Positions 41,201 to 53,676 of a stretch of DNA of 64,000 nt are shown one piece after another. Below the pieces are notes generated by a model. That model was not told where the DNA came from. It was given only the letters and a program-made list of their open reading frames with translations, and made no database searches. This DNA comes from Monarcha castaneiventris obscurior (lineage: Eukaryota; Chordata; Aves; Passeriformes; Monarchidae): positions 8,902,501-8,966,500 of the forward strand of contig JAMPIT010000484.1 in the NCBI GenBank assembly GCA_026261815.1. Direction: 5' to 3'. Within the stretch, counting starts at the first letter, position 1. Each line of letters begins with the position of its first letter. Both the position numbers and the translations under genes were made by a program.

Positions 41201-44200
41201 GTGAACTCTTCCTTCTTTTTAAAATTTTCACAAAATTCTTTCTCTGTGATCTCTATCAAAACTATGGTTAAGACCACAATGACCCCAGGGTACTCTGATG
41301 ACTAGTATCATCTCAACTCCTTGTGTTCCTGTGGGTGTTTGTCTAATTTTAAATCTTGGATGTCTCTGGAGCAGGAGACCCCTCTGTATTGCATTTATTC
41401 AGTACATCACAGAGAAGGTTTCCAGGTCATGATAGAAGTTCCTACGTGCCACTGCACATTTAACAGAGTAATTCCACAAGGCAACCATGCTGCATCTGTT
41501 GAATTATGACTGATTTGCCCCCATCCACCTGCAGCACAGGAAGCATTTACAGCAGGCACTCAGAGCACACAAATCAACACCCTTACATGGTTTTGCTCAC
41601 CAAGGTTCATCAAGCAGATAGTTGATTTGATTTGATTTGATTTGGGGAGGAGGGAGGAAGAGGAAGCAGTATTAAGCTCGTGAGTTCGTGCAACATTTAA
41701 CAAGAGAAAAATTTTAAAGTCATAAAAATCTATCCTCAAATCGTGTCATTCACTTTTTATCTTGTTTGCCCAGTATGGAAATCTCAAGTAATGAGTTTGT
41801 CTCCTGTAGATGTTAATCACTGCTGCTTCCCCCGTGTTCCCAAACACATTCACATACCCTGCTTTTTCCCACACAAACTAAAAAGAAATAATTGTCCTAA
41901 AAAGCAGAAGAAAACACACAGTACCTCCAGTGTCTGACCAAGGAACACTCCTCAGTGACAGAAAACCATCACATGAGAAGCAGCATCTGGTAGTGCTTTT
42001 AGAGGAATATAAATACTGAGACACATAGAACTTCAATGCTGAATTTCTAAGGTTGGTATGTGCCTTGGCTTTCTCCAAATCAAAGGAGGAACAAATAAAA
42101 ATACATAAAACCGGAACAAATTACAAGAGTGAAGGGAATGATTCAGTATCTGCCAATTTCCTCCATTTCTATATAAACGGAGCCTGTTGATGCTAAAATC
42201 AAAATTTTACAAGAGAAAACTTAAGGGTGAAAAAGTACACATTCAAGTTACATTTGAAGTCAGAGTTTCTCTTTACAGCTATGTGAATTCTTATTTTTTC
42301 TTCACCACAATCCATAAAAATACCACAAGACATTTTGAATATATCCTTCTAATGACATTTTTAATTTATATATGAAGAGTGAAAATTACCTGCAGGCTGT
42401 TATTCAGCAAGTCAAAGTCACTATATCGCCTCACAATCTGTAAAATAAAAGACAAAGTTCAGGAAACAAATTATTTTTTCCATTAGCATTTTACTCCTCA
42501 CAATCCCATCAGAGAAAAGTAATTCCCATTTACAATCATCTTCTTTTACAATTTTTGTACAAATGCCTAACTGCTGGATTTATGTCACGCCACCAGAGAG
42601 CAAAAAAGAATTTTTAATCACAACTCGATCAGACAGAAAATGCATTTGTAAAAATTATCTTAAAACAGTATTTGTGAGCAAAGTTGTCTGCAAATGAGGC
42701 ATTTTTGCCACATATTGTAACAACTTTTCATAGTCATTCATCTTCATTGCTACTTCTTGGTTTCATTGGTCTCGTATTAGCAGAGCTGTGATTTTACCAC
42801 TGAGAAAGGCAAACTGGCATTTGAGATTTTGGAATAGACAACTTTCAAACTCTTCCTAAAAAAAGAATCGTGGTTACACAAACCACAACTTAAGAAATTA
42901 CCTGCCAACTGTTTTCTGTTGAAACTCCTCTCTGGACACGGATTATGTATTCCTAATAAAAGGAAAAAGTCATTAGAAATGAGAACTAATGAGCTGAAGA
43001 AAGTTATTAGGTACTTCTTCAAATATGACAACTAACATTCAAACCCAGAAAATTCAGATCCAGCACCTTGGGGAAGGTCAGAGCTGGGTTTGCTCACACC
43101 CATCCCTAACAGTTGTTCCGCTCTGCTTTCCCAGCATGGAAGACAAAGGAGAGTTCCAGGAGCTTGCAGGCCTGTGGAGCACTTGAGCAGTTTAATTTAG
43201 TTATAGAAAAAGCCAGCAAAAGCATAGTCAGCACACATCTCTACCCACAACAGCTGAAGAAACCTCTCTCTCCTCACCTCCAATATCTAATAAGTACTCC
43301 CAGGAATTATTGTCACCACCATAACAAAGTAAAAAGCCAGTAAATACCCATAGCTGCACAGCCTCATTATTTTTGCACTAGGAAGGTTACCACAAAAGCT
43401 TTGGAATGTGCTTGAGTAACTAGAACATACCTGTTTCTCATGATGTTAATTCTTCATTTATAATGCATGCTTAATGTTAAATATTTATATATTAGCTATG
43501 AAGATATATCTAAATCTCAGTGAACCACTTTTGAATTTTAAGAATTAATTATTCTCCCACCACAATTACATTCATAAATCACAATTCCTTTCAGTCTCTT
43601 CATTTCAAGTTCCACTATACCTTTTGTAGACTAATACCTGGTCACAAATACCTGGTCAATATAGCAATTATTTGAGATGTATCCAGTTATCTCAAAAATA
43701 GGTATGAAGTATTTCCCACACCTATGCAGACTTACTTCAGAAAAATACCCTACTCACCCCTACTCTGTTTCAGTTTGAAAACACTTTTGATATTTCAAAG
43801 ATCATAAACAAGGCAAGTCCTTTTTCTAGGAAAGGAGATCCTATAAACCTATAGGATCCTACAGATATATAGAATCCTATAACATATAGATACTAGACTA
43901 TAGATTAAACTACATATATAGATCAGAATATAGATATATAGAGTCCTAGAAGATCCTATAATCTCCATTTTGGATATTGTTTAATTAATAAGGAAATAAA
44001 ATTAATCTGGGCTAAACATAGTAATAGATTAGTAATAGATACTTCTTTGTCATTAGTATACATAGAACTCTACAAATGCAGCTCTTTTTGTCTGCGTAAT
44101 AAAGTCTTATTACACAGATAATTCCATGGCCACATAATTTACTTTGAGAAACATGAAACTGGAGAGGCAAAAAGTACAGTGCTGCTGGAGAAAATGAAAC

Positions 44201-47200
44201 TTCCAGCCGTGAGGAGAGCTGGAGAGTACCCAGAACCAGATGAGGGGGAAGTAGCCACACCAGAAGCTGTGCTTTTACACTTTATTCTAGTTGTGCCACC
44301 CTAAAGTTGTAGGAAAGGCCATGTCCCCAGTGCCCTTTAATCACATTCACCATCCCTGCCATGCTCAGCCAGGGTGCAGGACCTGCCCCGGGGCTCAGAG
44401 TGCCAGCAGCCCCCAGGGAACACCCGGTCACACCTGCAGCCACACAGTCCACGTGAGAGTGAGGAATCCTAACCCAAACACAGACTCCCTGCACAGCATT
44501 CCCAGGCTGGGACACGCAAGAGGCTCCCTGCACTTGTGCCACTAGCCCTGCCTGCAGTGCAGCAACACATGGTGCATGGCTGCCATGCAGCTCAGGTGAC
44601 TTCATTCACCCCGGGACAAGCTACCAAACGTGGTTTATGTGAAGTGCTGAATAATTTTTCGATTTCAAATGCCACGAAAATTTTGCTGAGCTGGTTACAT
44701 CAATAGGGGTTTTACGCAAACAAAAAGGACTGATCAGAGCATTATCTGCAGGTTTTTTCAGCTATTAAAATTAATGCTGCATTCCAAATGATCATGAATA
44801 AACAATAATGAAATTTTAAAAAATTTAAAAAATTTTAAAAAATTTTGAGATACTTCCAGCACCTTCTGTTTAATACTAAATTTGTCCATTCTGTAACAAT
44901 AACTCTATCTGACATGTACCTGCATACCAAGTAGATAATCCAATTAAGTGAGTGTTTAATTCATGAAGTATTATAAATTCGGGTTCACAGTTAAAAATCC
45001 ACTACATGCATTTATAAGTAACTTCTTTCAGGTACTGGGAAGTGTCTTCTGGTTTTGGAATTTGCCTTCTGAACCTTACAGAACTAACTCCCCTCTTTCA
45101 AATGAAATTAAACTAAAAGCTGTAACACTGAAAAATATATAAATATACCATTGGATGCAAAAAAGTGGGGCACATCAGAGAATCCCTCCACAGAATTAAA
45201 TTCTCATTTAACATCTACCAAGAAAGTAGTGTAAATCAAGAATTATGACTGTTCCAGACAAGAGGCAAAGGCAACAATTACCAGATGGCTTTACCTTGTG
45301 TATTCAACCTTAACTTATCCAGGTTTTATTTACTGAAATTTCCTTCCAAAGCCTTGCTGCTGAGGCAAAAATGCTATTCTATTTTCTAAAATTCACTTAA
45401 AATACCTTTTATTATCAGAGTTCTCAAATATCGGTAGCAAGTTTGAACCACTTAGCCTTGAGAAGAAACAAGACTAGTAAGCATGAAAACCAGTGATTTA
45501 AAACACTCCTTGTCCTAGCAGCTTAGTTGAAAATAACAGAAATCCAAGATGTCACAAACCAAGACACATAACTGTTACATTAGAATTAAAGTGTCTACTT
45601 TCAGAAAGTCAGCCTGACATGCTCCCTTCATATCCTTTCCTCTTACCCATTTGAAATCATAATTACAGTATCTTCCTGCAAAACAAGAAGCCCAAATCCT
45701 CATAAATAGTAACTTAAATCCACAGAGCTGATGACATTCAACCAGGGTGATTATCTTTGGAAACTGTGTGACAGAAATTAATTCATGGGATACCTGGAAA
45801 TCCGTATTTGCCATCAACATGGCTTTTCTTGTTTTGTGACCATTGCTGCATTTTGGGAAGTAGGAAGAGGCTACTTCACACACAGACAAAAAATTGCAGC
45901 AAGTGCTTATTCATCAAGTCTCAAAGGAACATTGGCTGTTTCTCTGAAAAACCACACCAGTGATGATTCACCACATGCAGTCATTCATCTTTTCTAGGAT
46001 TTTGAAAGAAGCAGAGTTATTGCTCAATCCCTTGTAGTACTTGCTCCTTATCCAGTCGTTGTCATTTTCTATTGTGCCCCGAGAAAATGCTCCAGGGCAG
46101 GCAGAACACAAATTCATTAAACAACCATCAAATCATCTTATTGCACACAACCACCCTGGTTCAACATGGCTCTTCTGGAGAGCCTCGTGATAAACAACTC
46201 GGGGCTCAGAGAACATTCTCACAATAAGATTATATTAAAATAAAACCATATTTGGGCCACAACTATTTTTCCCCACACTTACTCGAGCATTTTCCCATCC
46301 CATCCATATCTGCTTTTGTGGCCTAATGCACTAACCAAGTTCCTTTCTTATGTCACGGGGTTTGCAACTGGAAAGAGAAGAGCAAACACTCTCCAGGTGT
46401 GGTCATTAGTCCTGTCTGTATGGAAAAGTAAGTCCCCACCACACTCTCTCCATCAGCACCGAGCATAACAAATTATTGTCCAACTCAGCACCACCCTGTC
46501 AATACAACTAATGAAAAAGCCTAAATGGTCTTCTACGTTGGTTGAGGGTTTTTTTCCCCCAAAGCTGGTAATGAGATTGAAAGTCAAAGAACAGCAATAG
46601 TAGAAAAGCCAGGATAAGAAATACAATCCCATTCCCGGTATCCACCATGGCTACACATAATCAGCAGACCATAGTATTCTGAGTTCTAGTGAGAAGTTGA
46701 TACTTCCTATTGCCTCCGTATGGCAACAAGCTTGTCAGGGGATTATAATTAGCACCACTGATATATGCTTCCAATAGCAGCAGAGAAGAGCTTTCAACTC
46801 TTCAAGTCTAAATGCACAAAAGCCTTTATTACTCTGCCAAATTCTGTTTTGGTTAGGGAAAAAAACCTGAATTACAATAATCTTCTTCTAAGACAGCCTA
46901 ATAGTGGGACTGAGACTGTGCCCATAGGAAATAAATTAAAGCATAAGGAAAACAGAGGCACACTCAGGATCATCTCTGTTTAGCAGCATCATCTAACATA
47001 GGAAAACAGGGTGGAAATGCCTTCAGAAAAAGCTAGTAATTACCAGAGTTCACTCCTGCAAACAATTTTAGGCACCAGCAACCAGGCTTGGGGAGGTCTA
47101 GGTTAGCTACACTCAGGCAGAAATTCCCATGGTATCTTTCACTCCTACATGAATAGCTCAGAATTTTTCCTATGACTCAGTTTACCGAATAACTTCAAAG

Positions 47201-50200
47201 GAGCCCTAACAGCTGCTGGTTGGGAAAGAAAGGTCTCAGCTTGCAGAAGAGAGACAACCTCCCACTCTGATGTTGCCCACGGGCAGCAAGGTCACTGTCA
47301 GTAGGAGCCTCCAACAAGACAGGCCACAAAACCATTCCTAAAACAACCTCCCTGTGTCCCTCCATACAGGTAAGGTTTGTACATCCACTGCTCTTCCTAT
47401 CAGTACTGCCAAGCCACTTCATGACACGACCTTGATATTCTTGCAGCAGCTCAAAATACATTTTTAAAGATGCCAAGGAAAGCCGTTTTACCTATGGGAT
47501 CATTTCCTGGCTGCTCCAATTAGTCAAAAAAAGTGGAAACTGGTGCTGGGAGGAGGAGGTCAGGAGCAGGGAAAGCTGTATGACCCCAGTTGCACACTGT
47601 CATTTCCTAAAATCTTCCTAGTACTGCAGAGTTCTGAATAGAGTTTCTGAAAAGGAATATTTTCCAAATAGCTACATGGATCAGTGACAACCACACTGCA
47701 TTTCTCCAATCCTTTGCCAGTAACAGTTTCACACTCACTGTGTGGGATTAATGCTATCCTGAATTTACCCATTTTCATGCAGAGCCAAGATTTACGTGTT
47801 TTTGTTTTTTTCCAAAATTCACCCAGATTAGTCCCTGTTATTCCAGCACTTATTAAAACATTAGCATCAGCAGCTCAGAGCTGCTCAACAAAATTTTGTT
47901 AACATTCCTGGGTGAAAATTGCACAGCAAAGCACTCCAAATGTTTAACAACTGCTCTTTATCACCATTCCTAGGTTTTGAAACTGGAAGCAAACAGGAAA
48001 GAAGGCTTTTGCAGATACATAATGGGGGGGGGGGGGAAAGTGGTGAGTTAAGAGATTCTTATAATAAAATGTAGAGTCTCAACAATATTGGGTAATACAT
48101 GCTGTTTCCCAAAGCAAATAGTCTCTAATTTCCAGCTCGGGATAGCCAGTCTGTTTCTCCACAGATTTCTGCTTTACATCTGTTTAATCCAACAAGCTTG
48201 AAAAGCCAACCATTATAAAGATCCAGGTCACCTTCAGGTCACATCAACTAAAAGTTTGAAAGGGCTTTATTTTATAAGCATTAAAAAGAGGAAAGCCTAA
48301 TTAAGCATGAATACAATCCCTGCTTAAGTAGGCTGGATTGGAACAATTTCTAGTAAGAAGCTCTTTTAAATGTTTATTTAGAAAATCTTCCATGTGAAAA
48401 ATAGCAACAACATCAGGAAAGCTGCTCAACCTCAGAGACCTCTCTGTTACAGAGTACAGTATTTATTTGCTATTGAACAATCTGCCATTAAGCCCATCTG
48501 AGGTAGGAACAGCAGCAGTGGTTGGTGTTCCCCTACTTTTTAAACAATGCAGGTGTGTGTGTGTGTGTTGCACCATTCACACACTGTATCACTTCCGTAG
48601 TAATGAGTCAGCCATTCAATAAGTGAAAGCTATGAAGTAGGACAACTGCTGGGAAAAAATAGGACACACATTTACATGTCATGAAACTTAGTGAACACAA
48701 AAAGCTTTGGAGAGAGATGAGAAATCACAGATTTTCAGTGCTCTGCATCACCATGGCCTACACCAGAAAGGCAAATTACTCACTGTTTATCAGGAAATAC
48801 TCAGTAGCCAAGAAAAATATTCTAATTAGGATTTACTAAAGTATGATATGGAAACTAATATTTTGACTACAATCTTCGCAGAACCTGCAAATGCAATATT
48901 AATTTAGTAAGATCCCCAGTGGGAACTGTAGGTCTGGAATATTTAAAATTAGGTGTGATGAAAGAGCCATCCTTTGTGAGCTCAGGCTGGAGGAGAGGTG
49001 GGAGTATTCAAGCTTACTAACTAAGTCGAGTGGAGGAACTGCATTTTTGAAACCTCAAACAAGTGAACTATAACAGTTCCCTATGTAAAGCCATGTCTAA
49101 AAGTAACTTCATGTTTGTTTTTGTCCAAAGTGAATGCAACTTTGGAAAGACTGACTTCCTTGTAAAGCAGATGTGCAAAGTCTTTTACAAGTTTTTAAAC
49201 TAAACCCTACAGTCCTAGAAATACGTGGCTCCATTTTTCTATTTGGAACAACATAGGAAAAATAAAAATGCTTTTTCGACGTTTTTCTGATCTAAAATCT
49301 CTGAGTGTCAACATTCATCATTGTTTAATGAAAACTAAAAACTCTGAAAGTCTGTTAGGAGAGGGATTTATTTCAGCTGTTCATTTCCAATTGCCTTTAA
49401 GACAACAATGTGCTGTAGCAAAACTGGCTGTTTCACTACTTCAATTTCAAAATATGGAACACATGAAAAAGGAAAATCACTTCAGAAAAGAATTAAGAAA
49501 TGTTCAGAAAAACATGTACAACTCACCAGTAGTTTTACTGCTGAAAAGACTCGAAGGTAGAGATACGAAGTTCTTCATAAGGAAAATATCTAGATTATCA
49601 TGGAAGAAAATAGCATCCTATTTTAAGGCTTAAAAAGAAAGCCACTTTTAAATAGTGAATACACAGATAAAATATTGCAATATGAGGCAAGTTTAACAGC
49701 CAAAATTTATTAAAGGTTTAGTGCTGAAACTGCCTCTGTTGTCAGAACACAACATTTGGCATCAAGATGAGACACTTGCAAGTGGCTTAATATATGGGAT
49801 GTAATTCTGCTCCTGTTGAAGTCAAGGAATGCAATAGCAGCAAAACTTCATTTTCTAGAAAAGGGTTGGTACACAGACCTTTGAAGGGACTGACTCATGG
49901 CTGTGGAAAGGTGCCCAACACACCCCTGGAAGTTACAGAGTTTCTCTCTCTGAGGCAGTGCTAGTGATTGAAGCATAAAGCAGGAGATAAAATGAAGCTG
50001 ACAGGGCTTGCTCTTGTAATTTCAAATCTATTAAGTGAGGTGCCACTGGAATGCACCTGTAATATGTACTTTTTTGACTTTCAAAATGAAAAGGACTCCA
50101 TAAACACCACATTATAGGATTAATTGTATTTAAGCGTGCATTCCAGCAAAACTCAGACTGCTTGTAACACACTTAACCAGGGAAATAACTTTTGCAAACA

Positions 50201-53200
50201 TAGAAAGGCATCATTTTCATCTTTGAATTATGGTTGGAAATAAATACACAGAAAGAAAACCTCAGTGAACAACTTCTTTGTTGCAACAGAAGAACATGGA
50301 CATTATGTTCCAGCTCAGATGTACTAACTCCGGTAAGAACTTCTGAGCTCTTCTGACTTGAACGAAACATGCAGAGCCTGTGAGCCTATCAGAGAATTTT
50401 GCAGTTGGTTCCCTAACAATCTAAAAACCTCATTTACAGAGGGTGGACATACTCTTACTAAGAAAAAAGTGCAAATCCTCAAAAGTACATTTTCAATAGT
50501 AGCTTAATCCCTTCTTGAGTTTCTAAAGATTTCAGGTAAGAACATAGTAGTTTCAGGTTTTGTTTTCGGTTCTGGGGTTTTTTTTAGTTTCACCTTCAGC
50601 CTCAGGAAACAGAAACTCAGCCTCTGCCAAGTACAGCCCTCGATTCAATGCTATGAAGTTTACCCCTACCCAGTCTGTTGTACTAAATTTAAATTAACAG
50701 AAACTGCTTAGAACAATACAAAGCAAACTATTCATTTGACACAAGCTTTGGTCTTCTGTGTGATATTTCACCATGTCTACAAAGCTTTTCCTGAAATTCT
50801 TCGCCTTGTCCTTAGCTGTTTTTTCAGAAGACTGACTATTTTCAGCACCAACAGATGGTTTACATAATTACTAGTTCAGCTGCCACGTTAAAGTTGCACC
50901 TAAACTCAGCCTAAGCCATCTTCATATGAGTGCTTTTAGAAGCTATGATCTACAGGAAAAAAAAATACAAACCCAAGTTTCAAACAACTCTTGCAACACT
51001 AAACAACATTATAAAATCGTAATATATGCTGCTGAAAAAAGAACAGAAATTTTTTTCATGGCTGCTTTTGCTTTAGAACAGGCCTATTTCTCCAAACCTT
51101 AGTTTGGGATAAAGGATTTTGTAAATCTACATCTTTTGAAGATACTGATTTGAGGTGGGATGAGGAACAAACCTAAAAAGCACTCAGTTAATGACAACCT
51201 ACTTTCTTCTAACTATAATTTAACAGAGTAAAGTACAGTCTTCAGGCCCCAAAAAACACTTCAACCCTTATTTCTTAGAGGGGCTTCATTTACACACCTC
51301 TCCAGACACAAGGATTTATTTGTGTGGCTTATTTTGAATCAGGAAAGTTCATCGCCCACCAATAAACAAACTATTCAGACACCAGAGACCCAAGATGAAG
51401 TATCTGAAATGACAGAATAGTCCACTTACATCAAGTAAGAAACCAAGTCTCTGTTAATGGCTTCCTGTATTTTGTTATCCCACACTGGCTCTATATAAAC
51501 CATCTGTGCTACACACACTTCAAGCCATCTTTCAGTTATCAACAGAGCTTCTGCAGTAAAACAAACAATTACTAATATATGTATCTTAGAGACAGATTTT
51601 AAATCAAAAGGCACAGTGCTCCAGCATTCTGTTATTAACAAAAGACCAGAACAAAACAGAGAAAAGAAGGTAATTTTTTTCTGCACACCCTTTAGTAACA
51701 GAATACAGAGAAGAAAGATGGGGGGAGCAACATTTGCTATTGCACTCCCTCAGACAAGACAACACAAGAAGTCTGGATTGAAAAAGTTCTTCCAAGTGAT
51801 CATTCTAAAAGAATTTTGTGACATTTTCTTTTCTAACCAGAATCATGCAAACCAAAGGAAAAGACACAAAAAGCTATTGTCATTTGCACTAACAAAAAAG
51901 CATAATAATGAAACAAGTTACCAACGAAAGTTAATCTGGTCTCCTAACTGGGGAGTATTAGGAGTTACACAACTTCTCACATTACTTGGCACATCCATCC
52001 CTCAGCTGTTGAAACAGGTAAAAAGTATCACACCAGCGGGGAAATAAACCTCTTTAGTCCTACTTATGAGAAGAGGAGTTGCAACAATTGAGAGCCACAG
52101 CCTGATAGATTCACAGGATCTTCCAGACAATTTCTCGTAAGTAACTTCTGTTCAGACAAAGACCAGAACACCAGTAAATGCGAGTTCCTCACACAAAAAA
52201 TAAATCACTTCTTAGGTGTGAATTATTTATATAAAGAGTATTTAATACTGTAAGTCTGTAAATTAGTTGTATACCCCGTGGTGAACCTAGAGTTATTGTC
52301 ATTCAGGTTAACGGTATGCAACAGATGCAAAGAACAAAGAAGAGATCCACAATGCAGGAATCAGAGCTATGTAAGGGACAGAAGGAAACCCTCTCTCCAT
52401 TTAAAGCACACTTCCCACTAGCACACCTGCTGCTGAGGTACCTCTGGCCTCCTCTCCAGCATCCCTGCTCTCAGCTAAAGCAGGAATCAGAAATGACAGC
52501 CAGTTCTCTGATTCACACTACTGCTTGGTCATACCATAAGGAAACCCTGTTTTAAAAGTGGAAAATAACGGCAAACAGGACATTATGAAATTTGGATTAT
52601 TACTGTATGCTCAAAGACATTTCTTACGGAAGCAGTGTGCATGTGTCCTAGGCATCCCAGAAGAAATAATCTGTGACACCCAAGCCAGGGCAGGGCTTGT
52701 TCTGCTAAGTGTCACCGCTCTCCACAGCAAAGAAGTGGGGCTGGGGCTGCGGGGTCTCTGCAGCTTCACAGCCTCCGCTCAACCACACGGCAGGACCAGG
52801 AGGCAAATGCAGCCCATTCACGTGTAACTTCAGCACAGCCCCTGAAACGCGGCAGCCAGAGCCCATCTCTGCTCCAAAGGCTGCAACACCCCGAGGAAAG
52901 CAGGAATTACAATAACTCACAGGGCCTCGCTCGGGGCGGACGCAAGATAGTGCGAACCCCGCAGCGGCCGCCCCCGCAGACCCCCGGCGGTCCCTCCCGG
53001 GGGTTGATGCCGGCTGCCCCCGGGAACCCCGCGGACAGAGAGGGGGCGAAGGAGCCGAACGACCCTCGGCTCCAGGCGGCGGCACCGCCGCATCTCACCG
53101 AGGGGCTCCGGGGCGCTGCAACCCGCGCTGCGAGGTCGCGGCCCCGCTGCCTTCCGCACCGCTCCCCCTCGCCCCCAGCCCAGCCCGCAGTGCCCCGGCG

Positions 53201-53500
53201 CAGCCCCCTCCCGCCACCCCCAACCCCGCTGCCGCGGGCTCTGCGCAGGCCCCCGCCCAGCCCCGCTCCCGCCGTGTCCCGGCCAGCCCCGTGGACCCCG
53301 GGCACCCCCCGGCGCCCCCCGTTACCGGCTGCCTCCATTCCCTCCCCGCCGCCCCGGCCGCTCCCGCCTGCCCCCGCGGCCCGGCCTGCCCCGCTCACCG
53401 TGTGCGAGTGCAGGCTTTGGCTCGCCTCGATCTGCGCTGTCAGCGGCACCGTGTCGTCCAGCAGCACCTTGCCGGCCGGCGGCTTCTCCATGAAGGCCAT
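17225..53500 (-). CDS. PXK: PX domain-containing kinase-like protein, complete
   Basis: Eighteen coding exons, in order: 53500-53399, 42952-42902, 42437-42390, 38195-38009, 36081-36004, 35830-35757, 34910-34836, 34011-33907, 33748-33647, 33002-32841, 31555-31438, 29207-29129, 26997-26949, 26196-26119, 25706-25620, 24982-24913, 24020-23958, 17415-17225. Every junction is in phase; total 572 aa (human 578). PXK binds phosphoinositides at plasma membrane and endosomes and affects receptor and Na/K-ATPase traffic. The PX domain (about 16-126) keeps RRYSDF (54-59), PLPPKK (74-79) and Arg92. The kinase-like domain follows. HRD is replaced by Tyr-Gly-His (286-288) and DFG by Asp-Leu-Glu (305-307), so catalysis is unlikely. 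Then come a Lys/Arg-rich segment (KKKRKILARK), a Ser/Pro-rich stretch, a polyproline run (about 515-530) and a WH2-like actin-binding motif (about 540-562). Confidence 0.97.
17416..23957 (-). other. PXK: PXK intron 17 (6.5 kb)
   Basis: Runs from donor gtaag (23957) to acceptor ttcacag (17416). It is AT-rich; I found no nested gene, ERV or CR1 in it. Short frames such as 19178-19504 and 21656-21985 have no recognisable domain. Confidence 0.85.
23959..29128 (-). other. PXK: PXK introns 12 to 16
   Basis: The non-exon sequence between exons 12 and 17. No feature beyond the exons was recognised. A C-rich run lies at 25246-25263, and several ordinary AT-rich stretches are present. Confidence 0.7.
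29621..30027 (-). mobile_element. Probable solo-sided 3' LTR of the envelope-bearing ERV
   Basis: This region lies 3' of the envelope frame on the minus strand. Read on that strand it begins TGTAGT just after a purine-rich stretch (gatggaggaga), and ends ACTACCA, an imperfect inverted match of the start. A poly(A) signal AATAAA lies at 29747-29742, about 120 bases before the end, as expected for R/U5. A 10-bp tandem duplication (tttagagtcc twice, 29661-29680) lies in the presumed U5. The length of about 407 bp fits an alpharetroviral-type LTR. Exact ends and a target-site duplication could not be confirmed. Confidence 0.5.
29661..29680. repeat. 10-bp tandem duplication in the presumed U5
   Basis: The decamer tttagagtcc occurs twice in direct succession. 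It is small but exact. Confidence 0.9.
30136..31032 (-). CDS. Endogenous retroviral envelope, intact transmembrane subunit (alpharetrovirus type)
   Basis: A 298-codon open frame. Residues 1-61 are the end of the surface subunit, closing with a basic furin-type site (RREKR, 57-61). The transmembrane subunit follows. Its cysteines at positions 9 and 45 (residues 70 and 106) bracket an Ala/Gly/Leu-rich internal fusion peptide, the arrangement typical of alpharetroviruses. The immunosuppressive-domain-like segment is at about 134-144, and the CX6CC motif is at 151-159. A membrane anchor spans about 210-229, followed by a tail of about 69 residues. In a real virus this subunit would mediate membrane fusion. 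Here the surface subunit is broken: an in-frame TGA lies at 31116-31114, and little envelope sequence exists beyond about 31265. No gag or pol was seen. The Met at the frame start is probably not an original start. Same strand as PXK, in its intron 11. Confidence 0.85.
   Translation of the reverse strand: MNTLSNQAPLQLPRGMFLICGNRIWPAIPSNVTGGPCSIGKLSLLMPDAKMIKEHKRREKRFIDQYASDCNDKFSAWNFGKRFAAALLLPGAAAGAALRQLDQLGCWLSQNSHAVSLALSDMLTDVQSVRQVTLQNRAAIDYLLLAHGHGCEEFEGMCCMNLSDHSRSIHESIQQLEDGIAKLGEESGSLLDDMFNWFSLAPLWRKILKIGLYVLIVVVILLVSIPCILHCAKRSMDKVAKEVFPVHTEGGDVGTQSAGNISLPVLKKTPPEQCGFRLLSMEKTPYCLGGIKIYTDVN
30213..30277 (-). repeat. Direct repeat copy A (envelope tail coding)
   Basis: This part of the envelope cytoplasmic-tail sequence recurs about 1.09 kb away at 31296-31364. 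A core of 38 bases (30231-30268) is identical to 31318-31355. Confidence 0.9.
31033..31265 (-). pseudogene. Surface-subunit remnant of the ERV envelope
   Basis: Upstream of the open frame, the same minus-strand frame continues with envelope-like codons but meets TGA at 31116-31114, and another stop beyond about 31265. The rest of the surface subunit is missing. It is a broken relic and cannot give a complete envelope. Confidence 0.6.
31296..31364 (-). repeat. Direct repeat copy B (second piece of envelope tail)
   Basis: Near-identical to 30213-30277. It differs by one G-to-A change, a shorter G run and a few extra bases at the T run. It lies 5' of the surface-subunit remnant, where tail sequence does not belong. 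It may be the end of a second, otherwise deleted, envelope copy. Confidence 0.85.
41618..41645. repeat. (GATTT)n short tandem repeat
   Basis: Consecutive gatttgatttgatttgatttg units in PXK intron 3. Pure microsatellite. Confidence 0.85.
43836..43970. repeat. Degenerate AT-rich tandem repeat (tatagat / atcctata units)
   Basis: Recurring pieces tatagatatatag, gatcctata and aatcctataa make a self-similar tract of about 135 bases in PXK intron 1. Units are too diverged to give one clean period. Confidence 0.6.
44814..44850. repeat. A/T tandem repeat
   Basis: Three to four units of aaattttaaaa-like sequence in a row. It has no coding content. Confidence 0.7.
48024..48036. repeat. Mononucleotide run of 13 G
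   Basis: An uninterrupted G run in PXK intron 1, unusual in otherwise AT-rich sequence. It may be polymorphic or prone to sequencing error. Confidence 0.85.
48551..48569. repeat. (GT)n microsatellite
   Basis: About eight gt units in PXK intron 1. Confidence 0.85.
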
Positions 53501-53676
53501 AGCGGAGCTGGGAGCGGAGAACCGGCGCCGCCAACCCGCTTCCCGGGGCTGCTCCCGGCGCGGCCGCCGCTGTCAACACGGCAGCGCCGCCGCCGCCGCC
53601 GCGGGGCCTTAGCGCCTCTGCCCGCCGCCAGGGGGCGCCGCGGCCGCCGGTCCGCGCGGGTCCCGCCCCGGGAGCG
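52920..53676. promoter_or_regulatory. PXK: CpG island, PXK promoter and first exon
   Basis: CpG-dense sequence covers the PXK start codon (53500) and about 175 bases upstream, and extends 480 bases into intron 1. No TATA box is evident. It passes directly into the minisatellite that begins at about 53677. Long open frames on both strands here are composition artefacts. Confidence 0.75.

Larger units (their letters stand above)
42953..53398 (-). other. PXK: PXK intron 1 (10.4 kb)
   Basis: Runs from donor gtgagc beside 53399 to acceptor attag at 42953. It contains an AT-rich self-similar tract (43836-43970), a short aaattttaaaa repeat (44814-44850), a 13-G run (48024-48036) and a (GT)n of about 16 bases near 48553. 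No nested gene was recognised. The frames at 49268-49633 and 51616-52047 lack any family signature. Confidence 0.8.

Noticed and set aside
49268..49633. 121-codon plus-strand frame in PXK intron 1
   Set aside because: No domain or conservation I can recognise; length is possible by chance in AT-rich intron sequence.
51616..52047. 143-codon plus-strand frame in PXK intron 1
   Set aside because: Lysine-rich composition follows the AT-rich DNA. No family signature and no splice or promoter context.
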